From NCBI GenBank assembly GCA_023101725.1, contig JALJCO010012873.1, positions 310,001-374,000 of the forward strand: a stretch of 64,000 nucleotides of DNA. Reading direction: 5' to 3'. Positions within the stretch are counted from its first letter, which is position 1, and each line of letters opens with the position of its first letter. This document shows, in pieces, positions 1 through 10,740 of this stretch. Made by a program: the position numbers and the translations under genes. This DNA is from Atherinomorus stipes (lineage: Eukaryota > Chordata > Actinopteri > Atheriniformes > Atherinidae). The notes below the pieces were generated by a model. The model did no database searches and was not told the DNA's origin. It was given only the letters and a program-made list of their open reading frames with translations.

Positions 1-896
1 TTATTTTTAAGGGAGAAAAAAAAATCCAAACCCACATGGCCCTGGGTGAAAAAGTGATTGCCCCCTAAACCTAATAACTGGTTGAGCCACCCTTAGCAGC
101 AACAACTGCAATCAAGTGTTTGCGATAACTGGCAATGAGGCTTCTACAGCGCTGTGGAGGAATTTTGGCCCAGTTATCTTTGCAGAATTGTTGTAATTCA
201 GCCACATTGGACGGTTTTCAAGCATGGACCACCTTTTTAAGGTCATGCCACAGCATCTCAATCGGATTCAGGTCAGGACTTTGATTAGGCCACTCCAAAG
301 TCTTCATTTTGTTTTTCTTAAGCCATTCAAAGGTGGACTTGCTGGTGTGTAGTGGATCATTGTTCTGATGCAGAACCCAAGTGCTCTTCAGCTTAAGGTC
401 ACCAACAGATGGCCGGACATTCTCCTTCAGGATTTTTTGGTAGACAGCAGAATTGCTGGAGTCCCAAAGCTTTAGAAATGGCTTTGTAACCTTTTCCAGA
501 CTGATGGATCTCAGATGTCTAGCTGTTGAGGATCTTTTGGTCGACTTCACTTTGTCAGGCAGGTCCTATTTAAGGGATTTCTTGATTGAGAACAGGTGTG
601 CAGTAATCAGGCCTGGGTGTGGCTAGAGAAACTGAACTCAGCTTTCCAAAGATGTGATAAACCACAGTTTATTCATGTTTTAACGGAGGGGGCAATCACT
701 TTTTCACACAGGGCCATGGAGGTTTGGATTTTTCCCCCTTACTAATAAAAATCTTCATTTAAAAACTGCATTTTCTGTTTACTCGTGTTATCTTTGTCTC
801 ACATTAAAATTTGTTTGATGATCGGAAATGTAAGTGTGACAAACATGCAAAAAAGTAAGAAATCAGGAAGGGGGCAAACACTTTTTCATACAACTG
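1..896 (-). mobile_element. Tc1/mariner element, internally deleted, family A
   Basis: The two ends carry long inverted repeats: 1-75 is the reverse complement of about 680-770, and the outer right arm runs on to 896, where the element stops at a TA followed by a TA microsatellite. Inside, on the minus strand, are both ends of a Tc1-type transposase with the middle missing. The window cuts off the left outer arm. The same family recurs at 22195-23979. Identification rests on the transposase protein and the arm structure. Confidence 0.9.
218..550 (-). pseudogene. Tc1-like transposase remnant (deletion fusion)
   Basis: This 110-codon open frame joins the extreme N-terminal part of a Tc1-like transposase (about the first 32 residues, ending KPFLKLWDSS) straight to the C-terminal catalytic region beginning NSAVYQKILKENVRP. 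The C-terminal part keeps the family signatures WVLHQNNDPLHTSK, where the usual catalytic aspartate motif is QQDNDPKHTSK, and EWPNQSPDLNPIE with the last acidic residue of the DDE triad. Most of the DNA-binding domain and the first catalytic aspartate are absent, so it cannot be a working enzyme. The copy at 22386-23252 shows what was removed. The open frame survives because the deletion happens to be in frame; no function is implied. Confidence 0.92.
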
Positions 897-917
897 TATA
901 TATATATATATATATAT
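897..917. repeat. TA dinucleotide microsatellite
   Basis: About ten TA units directly abut the right end of the Tc1 element. Tc1 elements insert at TA, so the array was probably either the target or grew from the duplicated target. Confidence 0.9.
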
Positions 918-1409
918 GATAATAAAGAGTAAACACTTTAGAATCTGTCACACAAAGAATGTAAAGAAAATGATCAATAACATCTTCAGTCTGATATGGA
1001 TCTGCTCAGAAAAAGGGAAAATAATCCATCACTTCATGTAAAACTCTGCAGATGTTTACATAAAGTCAGCCAGGAATGCAATAAAATAAAGACTGACCCT
1101 TGCAGAGGGATGCTGATTAATGCAATACTGAGACTTCAACCATAAACAAACTCCCCAGCTGAATAAAATGAGAATATCTGGCTGCAGAAGTGTTTCCCTC
1201 CAGTTATATCAGGACGACACTCAGCCCAGCTTTAGACCTTTCCTTTCACACAGGTTCATACTTTATCCCTTTATTAAACAACAGTTTCATGTAATTGGTT
1301 TTATTTCACGCCTGCATGTCATTTCTCCTCTGCTCTCTGTACTGCATGTGACGGCAACACAGAAAGCACACTGCAAAATCCCAGCACTGTGATGGGTAGG
1401 TAGGCCATG
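918..1409. other. No recognisable feature
   Basis: AT-rich sequence with only short chance open frames, including one of 74 codons at 1168-1392 without recognisable motifs. I see no repeat or gene here. Confidence 0.5.
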
Positions 1410-1503
1410 GGGGCTCAGACTGAACTTCAGCAAGTTGTCTTCATCATGTCTATATGACTAGATGCTGCCATGTGATTGGCTGGTTAAGTGGTTGGTGAGT
1501 AAG
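1410..1503 (-). mobile_element. Tc1-like element fragment, family B
   Basis: A short minus-strand piece of the abundant fish Tc1 family whose ends read like CACTGGCCA...TTTATTAGG. It holds the 5' UTR and start region (GCCAATCACATGGCAGCA, then the GAAGTTCA stretch) up to the degenerate right end near GGTTGGTGAGT. Related pieces lie at 6001-6280, 10521-10740, 48295-49725 and 55783-56040. Confidence 0.7.
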
Positions 1504-2639
1504 TTTCAGAGATATGACTTCAAAGTATAAGGTCTGTCATTTAACAATTTCAGAAAGAACTGGTATTAAATAGTCAACAAAAACAAGGATATGCATGTTT
1601 TTATTCCATTTGCGGTGTAAGAGCTGTTCTAATGCTGCATGCAGAGATCAACAGAGAAAAAACTGCCTGAAAAAATGAAGGAGCTGTGAATTGAGGCTCC
1701 TCCTGAGGTGCTGTAATTACCCTGCATACGCTAGGATGGCATTAGCTCGCACTGGAATGCATGACTATTGAAAGAGGACCACAAAACTTCATACCATAGA
1801 AGCCAGAACGTAATTTCTGTCTTGCATTCCAGAAAAAACAAAAGCATTTGTCTATTTACATGATGTCTACACTGAGAGGAGTCAAAGAAAACACTGTGGC
1901 TACAAAGAGTTAAGCTTTGTGAATTCTGCAGTGGAGCTAAACTGTTCTTGAAATTCAGCTGGCAGCCAGCCTCGCTAGTCATCCATATATTTGATGTGTG
2001 CTTCAAGAATCTGGCCCAAACAGATGAAGTGTGAGCCAGAAATCCAAACATACAGTCTGGGAAACCAAGAAGTATCCCTGGCAAGTCAAGTTTACACCAC
2101 TGCTGTGGCCCAGTCATGTGAGCTGGTCTCCACTGGTCCATTTCTGGGATGTTTTAACGCTGTCTGAGTGGAACAAAAACTCAGTGAAAGGAGCATCATC
2201 ACAGAGAGGGTAGTTTGGAACAATATAAAGCTTCTACCGTCAAATTACTGAAGTCAAGGATCAAGGTGGCAGGAGGTGAGGAGGTAAGACCCAGATGCAG
2301 GACTGAGCTGAACTGAGGATCCAGCTGAGAGGCTGGCAGGTGTAGAAAATAAAAAGGTGCGTCTCAAACAGAAAATCAAACTCAACAAAGGACCAAGCTG
2401 AGACATGAACAAAACATGCTGCCTCAGTGAAACAAGCAAGACAACTGGTGATCACCATGACCTTTGAGATCAGGGACTGACGCAACAACAGGTGACCTCG
2501 CAAAGGACAACGCCGAGCTCAAACACTGACCAACTAGATAACAAACAAGAAGCAGGTGTGACAATTAACGACTGGATGCAAGAAGTAAACAGAAGTTTTA
2601 AGGGGAGAGACTTTACAAAATAAAGGGGAGATATTTAAT
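1504..2639. other. Unassigned sequence; AC-rich block at 2260-2600
   Basis: No gene is recognisable. The block around 2260-2600 is rich in AACAAG and GACAA words, a style common in old dispersed fish repeats, but I cannot place it in a family. Minus-strand open frames here (136 codons at 1731-2141, 80 at 2261-2503) show no motif. Confidence 0.4.
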
Positions 2640-2854
2640 AGTGTTGGATGGCGAGAAAAATTACAGTTTACAACAAGTGTTCATCCAAAGTATTCAGAGG
2701 GGGTTCCTTTGCAAAGACCATTAGCACTACTGCTTTAATTTGTCAATATTCAGTATTCAATATTCAGCATTCAGCTGAAATACTAAATACTGTAGAGATG
2801 GCTGAAAAAAACTGTTCAGCTTCAGCGACAAATTTTCATTTCTGTGCATCCCTA
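2640..2854 (+). mobile_element. hAT element, 3' part with BED-finger remnant
   Basis: The right end reads TTTCTGTGCATCCCTA, the typical terminus of a teleost hAT family. Upstream, the frame from 2648 contains NKCSSKVFRGGSFAKTISTT, which resembles the middle of a BED zinc finger (usually C-x2-C followed by SRGG..K.F.TT). The left end and most of the transposase are missing. AT-rich ATTCAGTATTCAATATTCAG direct repeats lie between. Confidence 0.6.
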
Positions 2855-3162
2855 GCACTTGGTAAAATATAAAATATTCAATGAAGCCGATGTACATGGA
2901 AAACAATGCATGCCAATTCTTAGTGATAAATATTTGGACTTGGTTTGGTAAAATTATGGTTTAATACAGAGAACTGGGGTCTCACTCCCATTTTAAAGTT
3001 CTTTCCAATCAGTGACCCACAGAGTACCTGCTTGTGTCTGGAAGGTGGTCTTGCAGCATTTATTGAGAACTGGTTGCATTAGGTTCATAACTTCCTGTAG
3101 AAATTTATAAGTTTCATGGGCAAGGGGGTCAGGCACATCGGTGTGCATGTGAAACCTTTAAC

Positions 3163-3876
3163 TAGGGATGCACTGATGCATCGGCTGGACATCGGTATCG
3201 GCCGATGTTTGCCTCGTTAACTGCCATCGGCCATTAAAAATGACATTCGCCGATGGCAGTGGCCGATTATTATATATATATATATATAATGATTTACATG
3301 TGTCATCCACACTGTGCTTAAGAAAAACTCTTTTTCCCCCTCTTTTTTGGGCGGGTGGGGGGAGATACTGGTAGAAGGCATCCACGCACTTTCCTCAGTA
3401 GAGAAACGAAGATGGCGGCGGTCGTGTGGCAATATTTTACCGTTTCAGAAAAAGATCCGCGTTACGCAGTTTGCAGTACATGCTCCACAACTATTTTTTA
3501 TTGGGCCATGAAAACAATCTCATTGAGTATGTTTTTGTTTATTAGGCTAAAACCACTCAATTTTGTTGGGCAATATACTGAAGCATTCTTTTTAGTGATT
3601 ATCAGTCCCAGGTTTTTAAAAAATTTTCAGAAAAGAGCTTGTTATAACTAATGTCAACCACAAAGTGACATTAAAGGTTGTTTCTGTTTCATAAATTGGT
3701 CTGATTGAATTTGTGCTCATTCAAGGATAGACTGATTAAGAGCTAAAAGACTTGTAAATTTCTGTGGCACAAAGGAAGTAATAAATAAAAATGGAAAACA
3801 TCGGCCATCGGCCAAGTTGTTATGTTAAACATCGGTATCGGTATCGGCCCAGATTTTCACAATCGGTGCATCCCTA
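3163..3876 (+). mobile_element. Complete non-autonomous hAT element, 714 bp
   Basis: Ends are TAGGGATGCACTGATGC and its inverted partner ending GTGCATCCCTA. They are flanked by a perfect 8-bp target duplication, CCTTTAAC, at 3155-3162 and 3877-3884. Eight-base duplications are the hAT hallmark. Subterminal ATCGGTATCGG words repeat in both arms, and a short AT dinucleotide run sits at about 3271-3288. It keeps the start of the parent transposase (see 3412). Confidence 0.92.
3412..3498 (+). pseudogene. hAT transposase N-terminal BED finger remnant
   Basis: From the ATG at 3412 the frame reads MAAVVWQYFTVSEKDPRYAV followed by CSTCSTT. The pattern V-W-x-Y-F followed by C-x2-C is the opening half of a BED-type zinc finger, the DNA-binding domain at the start of hAT transposases. 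The second pair of zinc ligands and the whole catalytic RNase H-like domain are gone; the frame then runs into unrelated sequence. It is a fossil inside the 714-bp hAT element and cannot encode a transposase. The start codon is chosen because AAGATGGCGGCG is the usual context in related copies; the frame is open further upstream without resemblance. Confidence 0.7.
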
Positions 3877-4229
3877 CCTTTAACCTTTAGCAAACAAGTG
3901 ACCTGAGACTGTCCTCTCATTGGTTCTGTCAAGATTGTCCCCAAGATGCAGGTCTCACTGTCCCTGGCCAATCAGCTTTGGTTTAACTTTATCTATCCAA
4001 TGGGGTTTATTCTTCACCTGAAGAAAATGGCCACACCCCTCATGTCCAAATACACAAGTGCAAATATCACAGCTCTAAGTGGATGATGAACAAACCAAAC
4101 GGGCCAAGTTGAAGAGAAAATCACAACTTTGAGGGAAATTCAAGAACATTTATTTTAAAAATAAGGAGGATAAATGAGATTTGCCCAGACTGACCTGATT
4201 CAGACCTGAGGCTTCATGGTAAACCTTAA

Positions 4230-4785
4230 AGGTGCATTGCGCAAGTTTAAATGTTAAATACTATTCTTTTCTTTCCTCCACATGCTCTTACAATTGCCTG
4301 ATGTGTAGAATGAGCAGATCTTTCTTCACTGCAGTGGTCTCTAATACTGTTTCTGAATGCTCAATGCGAGAAATAAGGGTACGACGCCTCAAGGGGGCGC
4401 TTGTGGGGGAGACGAGCTGCGCTTTCTCGTTCGTCTGGCTGTGCCGGTGACGAATTTGCGAAACGCAGGATGGTAGGGGAAGTTCCTGCCTTTTTACGCC
4501 TCTGATTGGCTAGAAGGCCTCTCCCCGATTGGCTAGTTCATTTGGCCCTGAAGTGTCTTCTCACGTTGAGCCAACCTAAACACTTCCCCTGTCCTTTTTC
4601 CCTAAACCTAAGGCTAGACTGAGCCAATCAGAGACGAAAAAGGCGCTACCTTCCCCTACCATCCCGTGTTTCGCAAAGACGCGTGCCGGTGTGGTATTTT
4701 CCCCAACTCAGACTCCAGTAAGACAAAGAAGAAAATTTTTGTCTTGTGACATAAAGAGAACCAAACTGGAGTCTGACTGGTCCCC
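4230..4785 (+). mobile_element. TTAA-flanked MITE, right-truncated copy
   Basis: Starts after TTAA (4226-4229) with AGGTGCATTGCGCAAG. It aligns along its length with 58621-59003, which is a complete copy with TTAA at both ends. Here similarity stops near 4785, so the right half is lost or replaced. A separate 233-bp element is inserted at 4450-4682. Confidence 0.75.
4450..4682. mobile_element. 233-bp inverted-repeat MITE with 8-9 bp target duplication
   Basis: The arms (TTTGCGAAACGCAGGATGG and its inverted partner CCATCCCGTGTTTCGCAAA) extend about 60 bp. GTGCCGGTG occurs on both sides, at 4441-4449 and 4683-4691. The sister repeat at 58.8 kb has the corresponding site without the insert (GCTGTGCTGGTGTCC), so the duplication can be read against an empty site. 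The length of duplication suggests a hAT or Mutator relative. Confidence 0.85.
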
Positions 4786-5285
4786 ACAGCAGGGGGGCTC
4801 AAAAGCTCCAGTCATGTCTACTGATGCTCTCCGTTTGTTTGGCGTCTTCTTTCTCAGGTGCTTTTATTGAGCTATTGACCCCAGCAGTTTTTGTGTTGTT
4901 ATTGTTCCGGTTCCTCCTGTTCTTCTCTGGTTTGTTCCTTTCGCTGGCCGCATATCAGCTCCACAGCTCAACACTGACCCCGCTGTTTCCAGTGGTATTG
5001 CTCAGTCTTCTGCGTCGAGTGACGGACCTACAAGCCCCTCGAAAACTCACCAATTTACATACGTAACCGACACAGACAACGGATGAAACTGTCCCTCCAT
5101 CTGCGTATCCTTCTTCGCATCAAGCATAAATGGGCATTAAGAGGGACAGAGAATAAATGAAGGAGAATGGACCTTTCTTCTTAGTTATTGAAGATGTTTC
5201 AGCTCTCATCATCGGCTCTAAAAAAGTCAGTGCGGAGTTTTGGCTCCAAGTGTAAAAGGAATCAAGGAATGGGCGTCCAAAGTGG
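4786..5285. other. No recognisable feature
   Basis: Unique-looking sequence with a hydrophobic 80-codon chance frame at 4824-5066. Nothing I can assign. Confidence 0.4.
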
Positions 5286-5476
5286 GTCCTCAGGGCTCGA
5301 GTCCTCGCGGGTCTCTGTCCTGCAGGTTTTGGATGTTTCCTGCTACAGCACTGGAATCAGATTAATGGGTCATGTTTGAGCAGATTTTGTAAACAGGTTG
5401 TTGAGAAAAGCCATTTGAATCAGGTGTGTTGGAGCAGGTAACATCTAAAACCTGCAGGACCTGGCCCTTTTCTACC
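5286..5476 (+). mobile_element. Degenerate hAT MITE, family C (CCTCGAGG type)
   Basis: The left end (TCAGGGCTCGAGTCCTCG) and the right half (CAGGTGTGTTGGAGCAG, then AACATCTAAAACCTGCAGGA and CCTGGCCC) match the layout of the widespread fish MITE seen complete at 8655-8868 and partly at 51179-51560. The right subterminal segment at about 5440-5459 matches the 20-bp minisatellite unit at 7.8-8.6 kb. Confidence 0.75.
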
Positions 5477-6000
5477 TAGCTTGATTCTTTTGTCTGAGTT
5501 GTCTCCACAAAAGCACAAATAAGCATCCTAATATTATTACTAGAGTAAGTTTCAGGAGGGAATGGGCGTTCTTGGACCACCTGTTCAACATTTTCATATT
5601 CAGTGAAGAAGAGCTCAGGTTCCCATATGAACACCCCACCATCTGTTTAAAAAATGATCAAAATTTGGCGTTGAGCTACAGTGCATGCTTTCCTAAGCAC
5701 AGACACCTTGGAGCTTAGTCTAAGCTCATTCTAATGTCTGCCTTTCTCATTTCCTATTATGTATGAACTATATATTATCATATTCCATTGACTTAGTGTT
5801 AAATAGGGTTAGTAGATGGAAAATAACACCCAAATACAAATTATATTTATATGTCTTCATGAAAACTAAAAATGGAATGTTTCATATCTTTAATCTGTTG
5901 TAACAAAGATGTTTAGTGTAAAAAAAAAAACTATCAAATACAAGAGTCTCCTGATCAAGAGGAGAACAACCAACCAAAATCAAAGATGATCTCTGTTTCT
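5477..6000. other. No recognisable feature
   Basis: AT-rich sequence without convincing frames or repeats. Confidence 0.4.
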
Positions 6001-6280
6001 ACACTCCCCGACCATTTCATCAGGTTTACCTGTAATGCTTCCAACAAGTTGTTGGAAACATTCCTCAGAGATTTTGCTCTATATTGACATGACAGCATCA
6101 CACAGAATCTTGTTCTTGATGTCTTTGCCTGGTTATATAAAGGTTGAAATAAATAAAGTCACTTAAATTCCCTTTCTTCATCATTCTGTTGCTCAGTTCA
6201 AACTTCAGCAAATCGTCTGCCATGATGCTGCTGTGTCATTGGCTGGTTGGATATTTATGTTACAACCAGGTGAACATATG
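6001..6280 (-). mobile_element. Tc1-like element, family B, deletion derivative
   Basis: Read on the minus strand, the 5' region (GCCAATGACACAGCAGCATC, then the GAAGTTTGAACTGAGC and AAAGGGAATTTAAGTGAC stretches) is joined to the 3' end of the transposase region (GATGCTGTCATGTCAATAT, AATCTCTGAGGAATG, TTCCAACAACTTGTTG). Most of the coding region is deleted. The outer tip at 6009-6035 is degenerate. Confidence 0.75.
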
Positions 6281-7820
6281 GAGCAAATAAATGAGCTGGG
6301 AATGTATGATATTACATACTTATGTAAAAAAAAAAAATCCTTCCATTTCTTTTTTAAGCAAAACATATTTGCAGCACTGCTTGCATTTCTGTAACTAACC
6401 AAAGTTAATTGCCATTATCAGCTGTTATTTTCTAATCAGCTGTACAGATGGTTCACTAGTGTTTACATTATCGTTATGTAAACGTAAACTTAATGTGAAG
6501 ATGCTCCATACGTTTAAGTGATGCACAGTTAGAGGAGGCTTCACCTTCATCCGCTGTCCCATCCGTATAAATTAACTGAACCAGTGAATCTGTGGCAGCA
6601 TTCAGGGTTACCACTACTGACATCTTTCAGATACATTTAAGGAAGTCTGCAAAACCTGAAACAGCCACATGATTCATCCTCTTTTATCTGTGTGCTGTAA
6701 CTATTGTGTCAACCTTTCAGCTCACATTATTTCTTACACTTTCTCAGATCGTCTTTACAACTTGAGCCGAGCCACCAGGTGGAAATTGCTCAACGCTGGG
6801 AAAAACAGTATTTCAGGAGAGAAGAGGTTTTTCCTTCAATGCATTGCTTCATTTAAAATATTTCACTCATTCAGCTGCACTTTGTTCAGGCAGTAGTTTG
6901 TAAATGACACTGCAGCCAATGGATGGAAAAATACCGATGGGAAATGTATTGATAGCACTGTCAGGACAAATAACTGAAATGATTCACTTCGTTCATCATC
7001 AGCCAAACTGGACAGAAGGTTTTCATTCGTACAATCACAAAAAATTTGAAGCCTCATTTGGAGGGTTGGCTGTTAATTTAAAGTTGTGGTCATCTGTTGT
7101 GTAATGTTTTTAAACACGTAAAGCTTCAAGTGATGGGGGCTCAACTCTGGGACTGGGACTAGAGTCACAAATGAGTCACTTATGCATGGACTTCAAACTT
7201 TTACGCACAATTCAAGATGCTTGAACAACATTTTATCTTTATGATCTTTTCTGTCTGATATCCTGTCTGCTGGATGACATACATTCCCCCAGACCCAACA
7301 GTGACATAACATCACAAACACAGATGCATGTGCACACACAGACAATAAAACCAATGCCAGCCAGACTCAGTGTTGCGTTTTTATAATCTATTATATGACT
7401 GAAACCAGTGTAAACTGAAACCAGTGCAAAGACGTTAAAACTGGTGTGATGTGTTCAGGTCTCTTAGTTTTGATTAAAACTGCAGCAGCATCAGCATCTG
7501 GATGAGCTGCAGGTGTTTAATGATCTTTTTGGAGAGTCAAGTCACTGGCCATTACAGTGATACAGTTTACTGGAGATGAACCATTAATGAGTTTTCACTG
7601 GTCTTACTGTAAGAACAAACCTTTAATTAGGCTGACATTTCTGAGTTGATAAAAAGCTGCCTTGGTGACAGCTTTGATGTAGAAAAGTCAAATCTGAGTT
7701 TATTAACACTCCAAGGTTACCAACTTAGTCAGTGGTTTTAGAACCCAAGTCTCCAGATATTTACAGATGCTGACCTTCTTCTCGTTGTTACCAAACAGAA
7801 TAATTTCAGTTTTGCAGGAA
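6281..7820. other. No gene recognised
   Basis: About 1.5 kb of AT-rich sequence. Two open frames of 75 and 66 codons at 6669-6896 and 6904-7104 have no known motifs and no flanking splice signals that persuade me. Probably intronic or intergenic. Confidence 0.4.
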
Positions 7821-8578
7821 ACATCTAAACCCTGTAGAAAACATCTAAAACCAACAGTAAACATCTAAAACCTGCAGGGAATATCCAAAACCTGCAAGAA
7901 ACATCGAAAACCTGCATGAGACCTCTAAAACCTGCAGGAAACATCTATAACCTGCAGAGAATTTTTAAAACCTGCAAGGAACATCTAAAACATGCAGGGA
8001 ATGCCTAAAACCTGCAGGAAACCTCTAAAACCTGCAAGGAACATCGAAACCCTGCAGGAAATACTTAAAACCTGCATGAGACCTCTAAAACCTGCAGGAA
8101 TTATATAAAAACTGCAGTAAATATCTAAAACATGGAGGGAAAATCTAAAACCTACAGGAAACATCTAAATCATGCAGGGAATAGCTAAAACCTGCAGGAA
8201 ACATTTAAACCATGCAGGGTATATATAAAAATGGCAAGGAACATCTAAACCCAGCAGGAAATACCTAAAACCTGCATGAGACATCTAAAACCTGCAGGAA
8301 ACAACTATAACCTGCAAGAAACATCTAAAACCTGCAGGAGACATCTAAAACATGCAGGGAATATCTAAAAACTGCAAGAAACATCTAAACCCTCAATGAG
8401 ACATCTAAACCCTGCACGAGAAATCTAAAACCTGCATGAGACATCTAAAACCTGCAAGGAACATCTAAACCCAGCAGGAAATACCTAAAACCTGCATGAG
8501 ACCTCTAAAACCTGCAGGGAGACATCTAAAACCAGCAGGGAATACCTAAAACCTGCAGTAAACATCTAAAACTTGATT
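7821..8578. repeat. 20-bp minisatellite, about 38 units
   Basis: The unit is close to ACATCTAAAACCTGCAGGAA. The 20-bp register is kept across the whole array with a single extra base near 8521, although individual units differ by several substitutions. A three-unit block (AAATACCTAAAACCTGCATG context) recurs at about 8041, 8241 and 8461, so there is a weak higher-order period of 200-220 bp. Because 20 is not a multiple of three and stops are frequent, it is not coding. Confidence 0.97.
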
Positions 8579-8654
8579 GATGCAATTATAAAATACTATT
8601 GAATAAAGAGGAATCCTGGATTTTAATTCCGTGGATATTGCATTCAGTGTAGGC

Positions 8655-8868
8655 CAGGGATCAGCAATTCCAGTCCTCGAGGGCCGGTGTCCTGCAGGTA
8701 TTGGGAGCTCCCTTGCTGTAACACACCTGACTCCAATCAGTGGGTAATTATCAAACTTGTGCAGAGCTTGACATCAAGCTCTGCACACGTCATAAGGTGT
8801 ATTGCAGCAGGGCAGCTCATAATACCTGCAGGACACCGGCCCTCGAGGACCGGAACTGGTGATCCCTG
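8655..8868. mobile_element. Complete hAT MITE, family C, 214 bp
   Basis: Inverted ends CAGGGATCAGCAATTCCAG and their partner ending GATCCCTG, with the long arms containing CCTCGAGGGCCGGTGTCC. A perfect 8-bp duplication GTGTAGGC flanks it at 8647-8654 and 8869-8876. A small hairpin (CAGAGCTTGACATCAAGCTCTG) lies in the centre. Confidence 0.95.
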
Positions 8869-8876
8869 GTGTAGGC

Positions 8877-10520
8877 AGATCAGGCAGCAGGTGTTGCATG
8901 ATAACATCACTCATTACAACTACAAGGGACTTGAGATCAGTAGTAGTCTTCATTTAAAACCAGGTGAGTCAACTGAGAACCCGTTCTCAATTAAAGACTT
9001 GAGACTTGACAGAAATGACTTGTGAACATTTCAGATAGATTAAACAACAATAACATCCCCACATCATCCCTTCTAACTCCTTGTCAGCAGACCTTGGTGG
9101 ATTGTTTGCTAAAATTTAAAGATGTTTGTACAGGTGGGGATGTGGTTTTGCTGGCCACAACACTTTTTTTATATCTACCCACAACAACAAAATACAATAC
9201 GAATCCATCTAACCTTGCTCTCACACAATGATAATTAATGAGCTGAGGAAAAAAAACACTAAATCACAAGTCTGTTCCTACAGAGGAGGTAAATTCACCA
9301 GCAGAGTGGGAACATTGCTGAGACAAGGAATAAACAGCAGGACAAAGCTGGACAAAGGGACACTATTTTCTTGTCCCACATTTTCTACCTACAAACACAT
9401 CATCTGTCTCATAACCAAGACAAACCAAATAAATCAAGAATGCATCAAATCACAGCATTGTACTCAACCTCCTGCCCTTCCACCACTTTCCTACAATATG
9501 AAAGTGAACAAAGTGAACTCGTACAACTCATAGACGGCCATAAACAGACAAGTACTTACCCAAATATTAACGCTTGTGATGCTGGATACTACAGGATAAC
9601 ACACTCGCACACCTGAAAAGAAGCACAACAGATAATTCATTAATAATGTGGATGATAAAATGGTCCAATCTCAGTTTGCAGCAGCTGTTTTCAATGGTTG
9701 TGGTTGTTTACTTTGAGAAAGTTGGCATTAAAGAGCAGCTCTAACTCCTAAAGTGAAACTTTTGACTGCAGGGGATAAATTCAAAAATGATAATTGTGAG
9801 TGAAATTTCTATTTGCGGAGTTGTGAATGTCCTACATTCTGTTTAGATGCAGGTGAGGATGGGGGTGGGATGATTTCTGTCTCCAGGGCCCACAGACGTG
9901 TATTCCTCTTGCTGAAGAAAGCTTTTGTTCTGATAAATTGACGGTGTCAGTTTCCCACGTTGCCACGGTGTGGCATATACTACAGGGAACAGTAGTGGGA
10001 ACACACATGCTACATACGATTGGTGTCAGTCAATATGACAGTTCTTGTTTTTCTTTTCTTTTGAGGGGAGGGGAGGGGCTATTTTTCTAAATCTGAACTT
10101 CCAAGTCGAGGAAGCAGGAAGGAATAGGAATTAATACACCTACACTCCTCTTCTCCCTTTGGAAAGGAAAAATTTCTTTGTACTGGCATCATAATTACTG
10201 GTGGGCGCAAGGTTGGGATTGTTATCCATGCTTCCTCCCACCCCCCTCCCCAAAAGCATAAAACAATGTTTTGAGGATGCGCAACTGGCAACTAGGTCTT
10301 TTCTCAACTTTACTTCAGTTTCTTAGCACCATTTTCATTTTAAGGAATAAATATGGTTGTTTAGAGGATGCTCTCTATTTTCAGACATTCTACTCAATGT
10401 GAAAATGAAACATGGACGCAGAAGGAAGGTAACCAGCAGGTTGGTGAACAAACTATTTTGGAGTGTTTCAATAAAGTCTGACTACAATTCAGTTTAGAAT
10501 AGTCTCAATGTCATTTACTC
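8877..10520. other. No gene recognised
   Basis: Several chance frames of 69-112 codons overlap between 8900 and 9616 in different frames, none with a motif. There is a G-rich run at 10064-10078 and a C-rich run near 10237. Confidence 0.4.
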
Positions 10521-10740
10521 TCACTGGCCATTTTATTAGGAACACCTGTTCATATGTTTGTTAACTTTTAACATGCCATGGTTGCTGGAAATGATGATCC
10601 AATGGGATTTTCACACACAACCATCGCTAGGGTTGACTGAGAATGGGCTTAAGAAGAGGGAAAAAAGCTTCGGATCAAGTAATTCTGATCAGACTAACAA
10701 GTTTATCAAGTCTGGTTTCGGTCAAACTTGCAATAATTAG
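10521..10740 (+). mobile_element. Tc1-like element, family B, 5' end
   Basis: Begins with the family terminus CTCACTGGCCATTTTATTAG and GAACACCTGTTCA, then jumps to the transposase helix-turn-helix region (TGGGATTTTCACACACAACC, CTAGGGTTGACTGAGAATG). The 5' UTR and start codon region between them are mostly deleted, and similarity fades by about 10660-10740. Confidence 0.75.

Noticed and set aside
7821..8578. CRISPR-like regular repeat
   Set aside because: Units are contiguous with no unique spacers, and the context is vertebrate; it is a minisatellite.
10064..10078. G-quadruplex from GAGGGGAGGGGAGGGG
   Set aside because: Only three G runs are present, one fewer than an intramolecular quadruplex needs.
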